Assembly: GCA_964472565.1 (NCBI GenBank)
Contig: CAYYNB010000258.1
Coordinates: 1 to 5,951, forward strand
Length of the DNA: 5,951 nucleotides
DNA from: DATAMF01 sp964472565
GTDB lineage: Bacteria; Chloroflexota; Anaerolineae; Aggregatilineales; Aggregatilineaceae
Direction of reading: 5' to 3'
Shown here: piece after piece, positions 5,236-5,951 of the stretch
Numbering within the stretch: position 1 is the first letter of the stretch
Layout: each line of letters starts with the position of its first letter
Made by a program: the position numbers and the translations under genes
The notes under the pieces: generated by a model
Databases searched by the model: none
What the model was told of the DNA's origin: nothing
What the model saw: the letters and a program-made list of their open reading frames with translations, nothing else

Positions 5236-5951
5236 TTACTGCTCGACGATAACGGGGGTGCCGATTTCCGCCCAATCGTAAAACCACTTAGCTTCGGGGG
5301 TGGGGAGATTGACGCAGCCATGACTCATCGGCTGTCCAAAATTTTCGTGCCAATATGTACCGTGCAGGCCGTAGCCCTGGTAAAAATACATAACAAACGG
5401 GACACCGGGCAAATAATAACCCGGTCCACTCATGGTTTGAGACGGTAATTTTTGATAGATCGTGAACTCGCCTTCAACGGTTGGGTTCGGGTCGAGGCCG
5501 GTTGAGGCTAAAACGCTGCGCACGATGCGCCCGTTTTCGTAGGCAAAGACGCGCTGTGACTTCAGATGAACTACGATTTTTTTGCGGACGAGGTTGATCC
5601 CGGTGAGATCAGAGTCGGGCGACTGGTAGCCGCCCTGACGATAGGCCACATGTGTGACCGGAATGATTAAGTGCTGCCCCACCGACAGCCGGTTCGGATC
5701 GGCCAGCCCATTGATTTCGATGAGCGTAGCCATCGTCACCCCATAGCGCGAGGCAATGCCGCTCAGATTTTCGCCGCGCTGGACGATATGCTGGCGGCCC
5801 TGAACAGCGGCCAGTTCCGGCGGCATGGCATAGGTTGCCAGCATGAGCGTGCTGGTTTCGGGCGTCGGGGTGACGGTAGGCGTACCCCGCGTGGGGGTGA
5901 CGGCGGGTGTATTGGTGGGCTGAGGTGTGGCTGTCGGGTTGGGTGTATCGG
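5236..5951 (-). CDS. LysM and YkuD L,D-transpeptidase, N-terminus beyond the right edge
   Basis: This enzyme forms or modifies peptidoglycan cross-links outside the membrane, using a catalytic cysteine to join peptide stems or attach proteins. The frame is open to the right edge through 35 codons of Thr/Pro-rich linker (TPNPTATPQPTNTPAVTP...), so the Met codon at 5844 is internal and the real start, with the expected export signal, lies outside. Numbering from that Met: a single LysM peptidoglycan-binding repeat at ~18-62 (HIVQRGENLSGIASRYGV ... LSVGQHLIIP), then the YkuD domain at ~86-202, with GVPFVMYFYQGYGLHGTYWH (147-166) and the active-site motif SHGCVNL (174-180). Cys177 (codon 5316-5314) is the nucleophile and His175 and His161 are part of the motif. 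It ends in a TAA 69 bases before fabI. The organisation, a disordered linker then LysM then YkuD, is common among exported enzymes of this kind. Confidence 0.95.
   Translation of the reverse strand, partial: DTPNPTATPQPTNTPAVTPTRGTPTVTPTPETSTLMLATYAMPPELAAVQGRQHIVQRGENLSGIASRYGVTMATLIEINGLADPNRLSVGQHLIIPVTHVAYRQGGYQSPDSDLTGINLVRKKIVVHLKSQRVFAYENGRIVRSVLASTGLDPNPTVEGEFTIYQKLPSQTMSGPGYYLPGVPFVMYFYQGYGLHGTYWHENFGQPMSHGCVNLPTPEAKWFYDWAEIGTPVIVEQ
5862..5911. repeat. Degenerate direct repeat in the Thr/Pro-rich linker
   Basis: Positions 5862-5884 and 5889-5911 match at 19 of 23 bases with a 27-base period. They encode the similar peptides TPTVTPT and TPAVTPT in the linker of the L,D-transpeptidase. 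Such low-complexity codons (ACC, CCC, ACG) expand and shrink easily, so linker length probably varies between relatives. Confidence 0.5.

Noticed and set aside
4321..5448. Long plus-strand open frame (375 codons) opposite fabI and the end of the L,D-transpeptidase gene
   Set aside because: It is antisense to two genes with intact catalytic motifs and shows no domain of its own; long antisense frames are expected in G+C-rich DNA.
5236..5844. Treating the L,D-transpeptidase as a complete 202-residue protein starting at 5844
   Set aside because: The frame stays open upstream through a Thr/Pro-rich linker to the edge, there is no Shine-Dalgarno before that Met, and an export signal would be missing.
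1..5951. Defence system, mobile element, CRISPR array, tRNA or rRNA
   Set aside because: No repeats of CRISPR type, no transposase or integrase, no RNA gene fold and no defence-type gene pairs were seen.

Overview
The window is G+C-rich bacterial chromosomal DNA with ordinary gene density: seven protein genes, five on the minus strand and two on the plus strand, separated by short intergenic gaps. The best guess at the source is a member of the Chloroflexota, probably Anaerolineae-like. This rests on a PknB-like Ser/Thr kinase and a LysM plus L,D-transpeptidase protein with a Thr/Pro-rich linker, a secreted PsbP-like 'yPaeW' domain, and the general protein style. It is an inference from gene style, as there is no rRNA or marker gene to settle it. 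I see no tRNA, rRNA, CRISPR array, insertion sequence or phage gene.

Layout from left to right: (1) 1-963, minus, a Ser/Thr protein kinase with a complete catalytic domain whose C-terminus runs off the left edge. (2) 963-2180, minus, xseA, the exonuclease VII large subunit; its stop codon shares one base with the kinase start (TGATG), so the two are probably one translationally coupled transcript. (3) 2181-2307, a divergent promoter region. (4) 2308-2634, plus, an unrecognised 108-residue protein followed by a good intrinsic terminator. (5) 2678-3211, minus, a DinB/YfiT-like putative metalloprotein. (6) 3212-3425, an AT-rich regulatory gap with a short direct repeat and a palindrome. (7) 3426-4304, plus, an exported protein joining a PsbP-like domain to a C-terminal single-haem cytochrome c domain. 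(8) 4366-5166, minus, fabI, enoyl-ACP reductase. (9) 5236-5951, minus, an exported LysM plus YkuD L,D-transpeptidase whose N-terminus runs off the right edge.

Functionally the window mixes housekeeping work (DNA repair by XseA, fatty acid synthesis by FabI, cell-wall cross-linking by the L,D-transpeptidase) with signalling (kinase), a putative thiol- or metal-dependent DinB-fold enzyme and an extracytoplasmic redox protein. The transpeptidase and fabI run in the same direction 69 bases apart and could form an envelope-related transcription unit. No single multi-gene novel system is evident. The most unusual items are the PsbP-like/cytochrome c fusion, the xseA-kinase coupling and the unrecognised 108-residue gene.
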